64,000 nucleotides of DNA from Pseudomonas fluorescens HK44 (GTDB lineage Bacteria; Pseudomonadota; Gammaproteobacteria; Pseudomonadales; Pseudomonadaceae), in contig NZ_AFOY02000005.1 in NCBI RefSeq assembly GCF_000217955.3, positions 62,001-126,000 of the forward strand. Reading direction: 5' to 3'. Below, piece by piece: positions 56,294 through 64,000 of this stretch; position 1 is the first letter of the stretch, and every line of letters begins with the position of its first letter. The translations under genes were made by a program, and so were the position numbers. The notes beneath the pieces were generated by a model, which worked only from the letters and a program-made list of their open reading frames with translations, had not been told where the DNA came from and searched no databases.

Positions 56294-56878
56294 TTACACC
56301 CACCCGCTGCTCTGCATCGCCTTGTACACCGCGAAGATGGCCAGGATGAAGAACGCCGATGCTGCCAGGCGGCGGATCAGGGTCAGGGGCAGTTTGTCTG
56401 CGGCAAAATTGCCCGCCAGCACCACCGGTACGTTGGCAATCAGCATGCCGAGCGTGGTGCCAATGACCACCAGCCACAACTCAGGGTACTGAGCGGCGAG
56501 CATCACGGTAGCGATCTGGGTCTTGTCACCGATTTCGGCGAGGAAGAACGCAATCAGCGTGGTCAGGAAAGGCCCGAATTTGCGCGCAGTGCTGGCTTCG
56601 TCCTCATCCATCTTGTCCGGCACCAGGGTCCACAGCGCCGTCGCGGTAAAGCTTGCGGCGAGGATCCAGTGCAGCGTCGCATCCGAGAAGAAACTCCCGA
56701 ACCAGGCGCCGACGGCACCCGCAGCCGCGTGGTTGGCCAGGGTTGCAGCGACGATACCGGCAATGATCGGCCAGGGTTTGCGAAAGCGTGCGGCGAGAAT
56801 GAGCGCGAGCAATTGCGTCTTGTCGCCGATTTCGGCCAAGGCAACGACAGCGGTGGGAACGAGCAGAGAATCCAGCAT
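56294..56878 (-). CDS. TMEM165/GDT1 (UPF0016) family manganese exporter
   Basis: 194-residue membrane protein from ATG 56878 with about six spans. Both hallmark motifs are present: VVALAEIGDKTQLLALILA and IAFFLAEIGDKTQIATVMLA (ExGDKTQ twice). The family (MneA in Vibrio, GDT1 in yeast) exports Mn2+ or exchanges Ca/Mn with H+. A yybP-ykoY Mn2+ riboswitch lies directly upstream, which supports the manganese role. Confidence 0.92.
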   Translation of the reverse strand: MLDSLLVPTAVVALAEIGDKTQLLALILAARFRKPWPIIAGIVAATLANHAAAGAVGAWFGSFFSDATLHWILAASFTATALWTLVPDKMDEDEASTARKFGPFLTTLIAFFLAEIGDKTQIATVMLAAQYPELWLVVIGTTLGMLIANVPVVLAGNFAADKLPLTLIRRLAASAFFILAIFAVYKAMQSSGWV

Positions 56879-56912
56879 CAGGGTTTTCCTAAGGGGCGGG
56901 TCGACACGGCTA

Positions 56913-56955
56913 TGACACGTACAGCCTTCCCGCCCCGGGTAAGGTGTGCGTGTCA
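56913..56955 (-). promoter_or_regulatory. Long hairpin in the leader of the Mn exporter
   Basis: TGACACG...CCTT.CCCG and its near-complement CGGGTAAGG...CGTGTCA form an imperfect stem of about 20 bp between the riboswitch and the start codon, 35 bp before the ATG. It may be part of the expression platform. Confidence 0.6.
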
Positions 56956-56989
56956 TAGGTCTTGTCAAACCCTGCGATCCATCTGAGTG

Positions 56990-57095
56990 GACGCTGGGGT
57001 CGCATACGCCATGGTCTGAGGACCAAGTATGTTGACGTATGCCGGACGAGCATGGCGCTCGTGGGAGACTACTCCCCTAGGACGGAGCGGATTCT
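56990..57095 (-). ncRNA. yybP-ykoY manganese riboswitch
   Basis: On the minus strand the leader reads CCTAGGGGAGTAGTCTCCCA, then GTCAACATACTTGGTCCTCA, then GACCATGGCGTATGCGACC. The GGGGAGTAG loop and the GTCAACATAC block are the conserved elements of the yybP-ykoY class that binds Mn2+. An upstream hairpin (GGATTTTGCC/GGCAGAATCC, about 57090-57111) precedes it. Binding of Mn2+ is expected to raise exporter expression; boundaries are approximate. Confidence 0.88.
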
Positions 57096-57129
57096 GCCTA
57101 GGCAAAATCCATTCGGCAAGCGCTAATTT

Positions 57130-58128
57130 CTAGCCGCGTTTGGCCCGGTAGATTCGAAAACCCTGACCTTCGGCCTTGATCGCACACGCACCGAGATGCT
57201 CCTCGATCAGCGGCTGATACTTCAGGAAACTGTTGGCCACCAGCCGCAATTCGCCGCCGTTTTTCAGATGTTTGGCTGCTTTTCGCAGCAGATTCTCCGT
57301 GGCGTGATAATCGGTATGAACCCCGACATGGAACGGCGGATTGCTCAGAATTGCGCTCAACCCCATTGGCGCAGCGTCGATGCCATCGCCGGTCAGCACC
57401 TCGGCCTCCAGACCGTTGGCCGCCAATGTCAGGCGGCTGCTGGCGGCGGCGAACGCATCAACGTCCAGCAGGGTGACGGTGTTGTGTGGATAACGCCGTT
57501 TCACCGCCGCGCCCAACACGCCGGCACCACAACCGAAGTCGAGCAAGTGACCGCTCGGCAGTTTGTCCAGGTGTTCGAGCAGCAGGGCGCTGCCGCGATC
57601 CAGTCGACCGTGACTGAACACGCCCGGCAGGCTGATGACTTTCAGCGGACCTTCAGCCAGCGGCAGTTCGTATTCCTGCGCCAGGCTTTCCAGCGATTTG
57701 GCCTCGGGCGCATTGGCCACGGTGACCTGCCAGAGCTGGCAGTGGCGTGCGCTGTCGAGCTTGCGTGGTTTGCCGAAGGGATTCAGCTGTTTGGCCGCGC
57801 CTTCGATGCCGCTGCGTTTTTCACCCACCAGGTACAGCTCACGACCGGCCAGGCGCGAGGCGAGGGCGTTGAGGATGTAGTCGGTCAGCTCCTTGGATTT
57901 GGGCAGGAACACCACCGCCGTTTCAAACTCGCGGCTCGGAGCATTCACGCCAAAGTGGCTGCGCTCGGCAAAGCGTGCGTCCAGCGCCGCTTGGTCGCCT
58001 GCGTGCCAGCACCAGCCGTGAGCGTTGGGCAATTTGCCGAGCAAGTCATCGGCGGGCAAACCGGCCAGCAACAACTCGCCTTGAAACAACTCGGCCTGAC
58101 GAAGCAGTACTTCACTGCGCGGATCCAT
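57130..58128 (-). CDS. rsmC: 16S rRNA (guanine1207-N2)-methyltransferase RsmC-like
   Basis: 332 residues with duplicated methyltransferase-like halves. The C-terminal active half has [19 protein letters not shown] (SAM motif I) and the catalytic NPPF in [20 protein letters not shown]. RlmG is a close relative, but the length and [24 protein letters not shown] region fit RsmC. Starts 34 bp after the hprA-type gene's stop, in the same direction. Confidence 0.87.
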   Translation of the reverse strand: MDPRSEVLLRQAELFQGELLLAGLPADDLLGKLPNAHGWCWHAGDQAALDARFAERSHFGVNAPSREFETAVVFLPKSKELTDYILNALASRLAGRELYLVGEKRSGIEGAAKQLNPFGKPRKLDSARHCQLWQVTVANAPEAKSLESLAQEYELPLAEGPLKVISLPGVFSHGRLDRGSALLLEHLDKLPSGHLLDFGCGAGVLGAAVKRRYPHNTVTLLDVDAFAAASSRLTLAANGLEAEVLTGDGIDAAPMGLSAILSNPPFHVGVHTDYHATENLLRKAAKHLKNGGELRLVANSFLKYQPLIEEHLGACAIKAEGQGFRIYRAKRG

Positions 58129-58161
58129 ACTCTGCTCCTTGAAAAAAAGTGCGGCAGTTTA

Positions 58162-59127
58162 TCAACTGACGACCCGCAGCGCTGTACCGCTGAAGAAGCC
58201 TTGAGCGTTTTCGGTCAGTTGACCGACGATCCGCTGCCGCGCCTCGCGACTGCCCCAGGCGTTGTGCGGGGTGACGATCAAGCGCGGGATGTCGGCGGCC
58301 AACAGCGGATTGCCGGCGGTGGGGGGCTCGACACTCAAGACATCAGTCGCCGCGCCGCCCAGATGCCCGTTGCGCAACGCATCGGCCAGGGCTTGTTCGT
58401 CGATCAGGCCACCGCGTGCGGTGTTGACCACAAAGGCGCCGGGTTTGAGCAGCGCCAGTTCACGGGCGCCGATGAAATTGCGGGTATGCTCGTTGAGCGG
58501 ACAGTGCAGGGTCAGCGCGTCGATTTGCGGTAGCAGTTCATCCAGCGGCAAGCGGTCGGTGCGGGGCGGGCGCCCTGGCAATTGGCCGAGCAACACGCGC
58601 ATGCCAAAGGCCTCGGCCAGCCGCGCGACGGCGCCACCCAATTCACCATGGCCGAGCAGACCGAGGGTTTTGCCTTCGAGTTCGACGATCGGGAAATCCA
58701 GCAGGCAGAACTGTTTGGCCTGCTGCCAGCCACCTTCAGCGACGGCCTTTTGATAGTCGCCCAGGCGGGTGGCGAGGTTCAGCAGCAACATGATCGTGTG
58801 CTGCGCCACCGACGGCGTGCCGTAACCCTGGCAATTGCTCACGGTAATCCCTTGGGCGCGGGCGGCGGCCAGGTCGACATTGTTGGTGCCCGTGGCGGCG
58901 ATCAGGATCAGCTTCAGTTCGGGGCAGGCTTTGAGGGTTTCGGCGTTCAGCAGGACTTTGTTGCTGATCGCGACACTGGCGCCTTGCAGCCGTTCGACGA
59001 TGTTGTCGGGCGTGGTCAGTGAGCGCAGCTGCAAGTCGTCGAAGCACTGCTGCAACCCACTGAGGTCGAGGTCGCCGAGGTCCAGGGAACTGTGGTCGAG
59101 GAATACGGCGCGGCGATTGTTCGTCAT
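58162..59127 (-). CDS. hprA: D-2-hydroxyacid dehydrogenase (hydroxypyruvate/glycerate dehydrogenase type)
   Basis: 321 residues from ATG 59127; the frame continues to 59304 without a site. NAD motif in KTLGLLGHGELGGAVARLAE, and the catalytic Arg, Glu and His in FVVNTARGGLIDEQALADAL, TDVLSVEPP and LIVTPHNAWGSREA. Probably reduces hydroxypyruvate or glyoxylate; exact substrate not readable. Confidence 0.88.
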   Translation of the reverse strand: MTNNRRAVFLDHSSLDLGDLDLSGLQQCFDDLQLRSLTTPDNIVERLQGASVAISNKVLLNAETLKACPELKLILIAATGTNNVDLAAARAQGITVSNCQGYGTPSVAQHTIMLLLNLATRLGDYQKAVAEGGWQQAKQFCLLDFPIVELEGKTLGLLGHGELGGAVARLAEAFGMRVLLGQLPGRPPRTDRLPLDELLPQIDALTLHCPLNEHTRNFIGARELALLKPGAFVVNTARGGLIDEQALADALRNGHLGGAATDVLSVEPPTAGNPLLAADIPRLIVTPHNAWGSREARQRIVGQLTENAQGFFSGTALRVVS

Positions 59128-59187
59128 TAACTGTACCTTTTGCACGTGAGTCTGAAGGCGTAATCTGCCGAGCCTACCAGATGAACT

Positions 59188-59317
59188 GTGGCGAGGGAGC
59201 TTGCTCCCGCTCGAGTGCGCAGCAGTCGCAAAACCGCCAACTTGGTACACCTGACGAAACGCGGATGCAGGGTTCAGGGCTGCTTCGCAACCCAGCGGGA
59301 GCAAGCTCCCTCGCCAC
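59188..59317. repeat. Dispersed inverted-repeat element, copy 3
   Basis: GTGGCGAGGGAGCTTGCTCC at 59188 and its inverse ending 59317, between the divergent hprA and lysE-type genes. Inner sequence is diverged from copies 1 and 2 apart from GGGTCGCGAAGC-like pieces. Confidence 0.9.
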
Positions 59318-59377
59318 CGGTAGGATGTTTGACCAAGAAATCTTCGATTGATCGGCCTGGCCTAAAGGAGCCCCACC

Positions 59378-60007
59378 ATGTACTGGACAGAGTTTTTGAC
59401 CGTCGCCCTGATTCACCTGCTTGCCGTGGCAAGCCCGGGTCCGGACTTTGCCGTGGTGGTGCGTGAGGCCGTGACCCACGGTCGTCGCGCCGGGACCTGG
59501 ACGGCGCTGGGCGTTGGTTCTGCGATCTTCCTGCACGTGGGCTACTCGTTGCTCGGTATTGGCCTGATCGTCTCGCAGTCGATCGTGCTGTTCAACGCGC
59601 TGAAATGGCTGGCGGCCGCCTACCTGCTGTACATCGGCTTCAAGGCCCTGCGCGCGCAACCGGCGAAACCGGCCGCCGAAAACCTGCACAAGGAAGCCGG
59701 CGAGCGCACTGCACGCGGCGCATTTACCTCAGGTTTCGTGACCAACGGCCTGAACCCCAAAGCCACGCTGTTTTTCCTGTCGCTGTTCACCGTGGTGATC
59801 AACCCGCACACACCGCTGGCGATTCAGGCCGGTTACGGCGTTTACCTGGCAGCGGCTACCGCGATCTGGTTTTGCCTGGTGGCGATGCTGTTCAGTCAAC
59901 AGCGCGTACGCGCCGGTTTTGCCCGCATGGGCCACTGGTTCGACCGCACGATGGGCGTGGTGCTGATTGCCATCGGCGTGAAGCTGGCCCTGACCGAGAT
60001 GCATTGA
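59378..60007 (+). CDS. LysE/RhtB-family amino-acid exporter
   Basis: 209-residue inner-membrane protein with about six spans. The N-terminal ALIHLLAVASPGPDFAVVVR is the family signature, with GALNPKATLFFLSLFT-like segment later (TNGLNPKATLFFLSLFT). Likely threonine/homoserine or related export; substrate unknown. Single gene with GGAGCC just upstream of its ATG. Confidence 0.92.
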   Translation: MYWTEFLTVALIHLLAVASPGPDFAVVVREAVTHGRRAGTWTALGVGSAIFLHVGYSLLGIGLIVSQSIVLFNALKWLAAAYLLYIGFKALRAQPAKPAAENLHKEAGERTARGAFTSGFVTNGLNPKATLFFLSLFTVVINPHTPLAIQAGYGVYLAAATAIWFCLVAMLFSQQRVRAGFARMGHWFDRTMGVVLIAIGVKLALTEMH

Positions 60008-60152
60008 TCCACTATCGGAAATAAATGCTGGCGCAAAGCTGGCATTTGTACGGCTCTGCAAATCATCCCTTTGGCTGATTTAGCTGGCGCTCCGGCTGAC
60101 TAAAGTGCTTATCTTTTCAGCCACGACCGTGCAGTCAGATAAAGGGATGCTT

Positions 60153-61835
60153 ATGTTGCAGACTCGCGTTATTCCGCCAGCCGAAGGCGCTTATCAATAC
60201 CCGCTGTTGATCAAGCGGTTGCTGATGTCCGGCAGCCGTTACGAGAAAACCCGCGAGATTGTCTACCGCGACCAGTTGCGCTACAGCTATCCGACCCTCA
60301 TCGAGCGTGTCGCGCGGCTGGCCAACGTGCTCACGGCGGCCGGGGTCAAGGCCGGGGATACCGTGGCCGTGATGGACTGGGACAGCCATCGCTACCTCGA
60401 ATGCATGTTTGCCATCCCGATGATCGGTGCGGTGATCCACACCATCAACGTGCGCCTGTCGCCTGAACAGATTCTCTACACCATGAACCACGCCGAGGAC
60501 CGCTTCGTGCTGGTCAACAGTGAGTTCGTCGGGCTGTACCAGGCGATTGCCGGGCACCTGACCACGGTCGAGAAAACCCTGCTGCTCACCGATCTACCGG
60601 AAAAAACCGCCGACTTGCCCAACCTGATCGGCGAGTACGAGCAACTGCTGGCTGCCGCGAGCACCCAGTACAACTTCGAAGATTTCGACGAAAACTCGGT
60701 AGCGACCACCTTCTACACCACCGGCACCACCGGCAATCCCAAGGGCGTGTATTTCACCCATCGGCAACTGGTGCTACACACCATGGGCGTCTCGACGATC
60801 ATGGGCAGCATCGACAGCGTGCGCCTGCTGGGCACCAACGACGTGTACATGCCGATCACCCCGATGTTCCACGTGCATGCCTGGGGCTTGCCTTACGTGG
60901 CGACCATGCTTGGGCTCAAGCAGGTTTACCCCGGTCGTTACGACCCGGAATACCTGGTGGAGTTGTGGCGCAGGGAAAAGGTCAGTTTCTCCCATTGCGT
61001 GCCGACCATCCTGCAAATGGTCCTCAACGCCAAGGCCGCGCAAGGCACGGACTTCGGCGGCTGGAAAATCGTCATCGGCGGCAGCGCCCTGAACCGCGCG
61101 CTGTACGAAGCGGCCAAGGCCAAGGGTATTCAGTTGACCGCCGCCTATGGCATGTCGGAAACCGGGCCGCTGGTGTCTTGCGCTCACCTTAACGAAGAGC
61201 TGATGGCCGGTACCGAAGACGAACGCACCACGTATCGCATCAAGGCCGGCGTGCCGGGGCCCTTGGTGGAAGCGGCGATCATCGACGCTGACGGCAACTT
61301 CTTGCCGGCCGACGGGGAGTCTCAGGGCGAACTGGTGCTGCGTGCGCCGTGGCTCACCGAAGGTTATTTCAACGAACCTGAGAAGGGCAAAGAGCTCTGG
61401 GCCGGGGGCTGGCTGCACACTGGCGACGTGGCGACCCTGGACAGCATGGGGGTGATCGACATCCGTGACCGGATCAAGGACGTGATCAAGACCGGTGGCG
61501 AGTGGATTTCCTCCCTGGACCTCGAAGACCTGATCAGCCGTCATCCGGCGGTACGCGAAGTAGCAGTGGTCGGTATCCCGGACCCGCAATGGGGCGAGCG
61601 CCCGTTTGCCTTGCTGGTGCTCCGTGAGGGCCATGCGATAGGCGCCAGGGAACTCAAGGAACACCTCAAGCCATTCGTCGAACTGGGGCACCTGAGCAAG
61701 TGGGCCATCCCGAGCCAGATCGCCCTTGTTACTGAAATTCCCAAGACCAGTGTCGGCAAGCTCGACAAGAAGCGTATCCGCGTCGACATCGCACAATGGC
61801 AGGCCAGCAACAGCACCTTCCTTTCGACGCTTTAA
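60153..61835 (+). CDS. Medium/long-chain fatty acid-CoA ligase (AlkK-like)
   Basis: 560-residue adenylate-forming enzyme from ATG 60153, with AAAGGG upstream (in-frame ATGs at 60147 and 60105). AMP motif TTFYTTGTTGNPKGVYFTHR, A5 AAYGMSETGPLV, A7 GWLHTGDVATLDSMGVIDI and the C-terminal Lys in PKTSVGKLDKKRIR. Resembles AlkK of alkane degraders. Upstream of a DUF1302 gene, a pairing I recall from putative ester or sterol/alkane metabolic clusters. Confidence 0.92.
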   Translation: MLQTRVIPPAEGAYQYPLLIKRLLMSGSRYEKTREIVYRDQLRYSYPTLIERVARLANVLTAAGVKAGDTVAVMDWDSHRYLECMFAIPMIGAVIHTINVRLSPEQILYTMNHAEDRFVLVNSEFVGLYQAIAGHLTTVEKTLLLTDLPEKTADLPNLIGEYEQLLAAASTQYNFEDFDENSVATTFYTTGTTGNPKGVYFTHRQLVLHTMGVSTIMGSIDSVRLLGTNDVYMPITPMFHVHAWGLPYVATMLGLKQVYPGRYDPEYLVELWRREKVSFSHCVPTILQMVLNAKAAQGTDFGGWKIVIGGSALNRALYEAAKAKGIQLTAAYGMSETGPLVSCAHLNEELMAGTEDERTTYRIKAGVPGPLVEAAIIDADGNFLPADGESQGELVLRAPWLTEGYFNEPEKGKELWAGGWLHTGDVATLDSMGVIDIRDRIKDVIKTGGEWISSLDLEDLISRHPAVREVAVVGIPDPQWGERPFALLVLREGHAIGARELKEHLKPFVELGHLSKWAIPSQIALVTEIPKTSVGKLDKKRIRVDIAQWQASNSTFLSTL

Positions 61836-62172
61836 GCGTCCTTTGCCGTGCCCGAAAGGGCACGGCAAGCCCACCAAGCAAGCGCTTGGCTTGTTTATTC
61901 AAAATTTTCAGCCATCCTTGCCGGGCCGACATCTGTCGGATTGGCAACAGGACTATTCCAGAGTGGTGGGGGCTGCAAATCACACTTTAGAGGGATCAAG
62001 CAGTACTACCTGCTGGCTATAGTCCGTTCAAGGATTTTTAAGAACGGGGCAAACGCACAAAACGCGGCGATGCAACTTTGAATGACTTCGGGACGACATG
62101 GGCTCCCCGTTATTCAGGGCGTTTTTAGAAGTGCTCAATGCCATAACAATAAAAGCACATGGAGTAGCGTCG
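61836..62172. other. Intergenic region before the DUF1302-type gene
   Basis: Contains a perfect 10-bp hairpin TGCCGTGCCC-gaaa-GGGCACGGCA (61844-61867) just after the ligase stop, without a T-run. The rest should carry the promoter of the following gene; I see no certain elements. Confidence 0.55.
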
Positions 62173-64000
62173 ATGACATCAATAAACCAGTTCTGGCGCC
62201 GGGCGAAACTGCCTCTGGCGGTCAGTCTCGCCTCTACGCTCGCCGGGCCTGCATTCGGGGTCAGTTTCAACGTCGGTGAAATCGAAGGTCAGTTCGACTC
62301 GTCCCTCTCCCTGGGCATGAGTGTGTCTACCCAGCAGCCGAACAAGAACCTGATCGGTGTCAACAACGGTGGCAAGGGCTTGTCCCAGACCTCCGATGAC
62401 GGCCACTTGAACTTCAAGAGCGGGCAAGCCTTTTCAAAAATCTTCAAGGGCATCCATGACCTTGAACTGAAATACGGCGATACCGGCGTCTTCGTGCGCG
62501 GTAAATACTGGTACGACTTCGCGCTGCAAAACCAGGACCTGGAATTCAAGAACGTCAGCAATGACGGACGCAAGGAAGGCGCCAGGTCGTCGGGTGGGGA
62601 AATCCTCGACGCCTTCGTCTACCACAACTACTCCATTGCCGATGAGCCGGGTTCCGTGCGCTTGGGCAAGCAGGTGGTCAACTGGGGTGAAAGTACCTTC
62701 ATCGGTGGCGGCATCAACTCGATCAACCCGATCGACGTGTCCGCATTCCGTCGTCCTGGTGCCGAGATCAAGGAAGGCCTGATCCCGGTCAACATGTTCT
62801 ACATCTCGCAAAGCCTGACCGAGAACCTCTCGGCTCAAGCGTTCTACCAGATCGGCTGGGACCAGACCGTTGTCGACAACTGCGGTACCTTTTTCTCCCA
62901 GCCAGACATCATTGCCAACGGTTGCACCGACAATCTGCGCGTACTGAACAAGCGTTCGACCATCCCGGCCGTCGCCTTGGGGCCATTGGCCGCGAATGGT
63001 GTCGACGTCAACGAAGAGGGTGTACTGGTTCGTCGTGGTCGGGACCGCGAGGCGAGCAACGGCGGCCAGTGGGGTGCGGCCTTCAAGTACATGTTCGATC
63101 CGCTGGACACCGAGTTCGGTGCCTACTTCATGAACTACCACAGCCGTGCGCCGATCTTCAGTGCGACCGGTGCTCCGCAGTCGGTCTACAACGGCGTCAA
63201 GGCATTGCCCGGTCCGTTCCAGGCCCTCGGGCCGCTGCTGGTCGCGGGTAACTCGCAGTACTTCGTCGAGTACCCGGAAGACATCCGCCTCTATGGCCTG
63301 AGCTTCTCCACCACCCTGCCTACCGGTACGGCGTGGAGCGGTGAGATCAGCTACCGGCCGAATGCGCCGGTGCAGTTGAACTCCACCGATATCCTGTTCG
63401 CCGGTGTTCGTCCGCTGGGTGGCGCGCTGACCAACGCTTCGTTGCTCCAGGGTGTTCCGGGGGAAGACCTGCACGGCTATCGCCGCAAGGAAATCACCCA
63501 GATCCAGACCACCTTCACGCACTTCTTCGATCAGGTCATGGGCGCCCAGCGTCTGACCCTGGTGGGTGAAGTCGGACTGACTCACGTCGGTGGCCTGGAA
63601 AGCACGTCCGATGTCCGTTATGGCCGCGATCCGGTCTTCGGCCCAGGCGAACTGCCCGCCACGGGTGGTCTGGACACCTGCTCGCAGATCCTTAACACCT
63701 CCACCATCAACGGTGCCGGGGCAGGTGCTGCGACCAACAACCGCAGCAGCAATTGCAACAACGACGGTTTCACCACCGCCAACTCCTGGGGCTACCGCGC
63801 CCGCGCCATCTGGGAATACCCGGACGTCTTCGCCGGCGTGAACCTCAAGCCGAACGTGGCCTGGTCGCATGACGTCAGCGGTTACTCGCCAGGCCCTGGC
63901 GGCAACTTCGAGGAGGGTCGCAAAGCGGTCAGCCTGGGTCTCGATGCCGAGTACCAGAACACCTACACCGCGAGCCTTGCGTACACCAACTTCTTTGGCG
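62173..64000 (+). CDS. DUF1302-family outer-membrane protein (partial)
   Basis: At least 609 codons, cut by the window edge. Starts MTSINQFWRRAKLPLAVSLA with a signal peptide ending near AFGVSFNVGE; GGAG at 62161 serves as ribosome site. Motifs of the family: LRLGKQVVNWGESTFIGGGI-type segment (VRLGKQVVNWGESTFIGGGI) and GINSINPIDVSAFRRPGAEI. Usually about 600-680 residues, probably a beta-barrel or porin-like protein partnered with a DUF1329 protein. Role may be uptake of a hydrophobic substrate for the acyl-CoA ligase upstream. Confidence 0.88.
   Translation, partial: MTSINQFWRRAKLPLAVSLASTLAGPAFGVSFNVGEIEGQFDSSLSLGMSVSTQQPNKNLIGVNNGGKGLSQTSDDGHLNFKSGQAFSKIFKGIHDLELKYGDTGVFVRGKYWYDFALQNQDLEFKNVSNDGRKEGARSSGGEILDAFVYHNYSIADEPGSVRLGKQVVNWGESTFIGGGINSINPIDVSAFRRPGAEIKEGLIPVNMFYISQSLTENLSAQAFYQIGWDQTVVDNCGTFFSQPDIIANGCTDNLRVLNKRSTIPAVALGPLAANGVDVNEEGVLVRRGRDREASNGGQWGAAFKYMFDPLDTEFGAYFMNYHSRAPIFSATGAPQSVYNGVKALPGPFQALGPLLVAGNSQYFVEYPEDIRLYGLSFSTTLPTGTAWSGEISYRPNAPVQLNSTDILFAGVRPLGGALTNASLLQGVPGEDLHGYRRKEITQIQTTFTHFFDQVMGAQRLTLVGEVGLTHVGGLESTSDVRYGRDPVFGPGELPATGGLDTCSQILNTSTINGAGAGAATNNRSSNCNNDGFTTANSWGYRARAIWEYPDVFAGVNLKPNVAWSHDVSGYSPGPGGNFEEGRKAVSLGLDAEYQNTYTASLAYTNFFG

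Overview
The window reads as a Pseudomonas chromosome, most likely of the fluorescens/putida side of the genus. From about 23.3 kb to the right edge the gene order is that of a conserved Pseudomonas core block: ychF-pth-rplY-prs-tRNA-Gln-ispE-lolB-TPR lipoprotein / hemA-prfA-prmC-moeB-murI, then pagL, phrB and its MerR regulator, hemH, upp-uraA, hpt, mqo, rsmC and hprA. The species-group call is inference from protein similarity remembered, not computed.

The left 23 kb is accessory DNA. Positions 1-4128 hold a chaperone-usher fimbrial operon on the minus strand (major subunit, chaperone, usher, start of a further gene at the edge). Positions 4615-16915 are a 12.3-kb Tn402/Tn5053-family transposon. 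It has 25-bp terminal repeats, an exact 5-bp target duplication (AGTGG at 4610-4614 and 16916-16920) and a full tniA-tniB-tniQ-tniR module. Its cargo is neither mercury resistance nor an integron. It is a minus-strand set of signalling genes: a CHASE-like/PAS/PAS/GGDEF/EAL membrane protein, a SPOR-like membrane protein, a FleN flagellar-number ATPase now split by a 1191-bp IS5-family element, and CheY. A third terminal repeat inside (9489-9513) points to a composite history.

The transposon sits in the last gene of a minus-strand recombinase operon (DUF3987-like protein, 126-codon protein, tyrosine recombinase, small protein). A 1171-bp IS630-family element separately cut the recombinase just before its catalytic Tyr. 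Removing both elements on paper restores both reading frames. A P4-type integrase (21854-23128) follows, and the core genome resumes at the ychF terminator, so this is probably one end of a genomic island.

Core-region points of note: (i) DUF523/DUF1722-merR-phrB-SDR operon and the nearby FAD oxidoreductase share TGTACA-type boxes spaced by 18 bp, suggesting one regulon under the MerR protein; (ii) a yybP-ykoY manganese riboswitch precedes a TMEM165/GDT1-type Mn exporter; (iii) an IS110-family element lies exactly between two inverted REP sequences; (iv) three copies of a 130-144-bp inverted-repeat element lie in intergenic spaces; (v) a SRAP/YedK-family protein has its active-site Asn and His exchanged. 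The window ends inside a DUF1302-type outer-membrane protein gene that follows an AlkK-like acyl-CoA ligase.

Everything was read by eye; no database search or alignment program was run.
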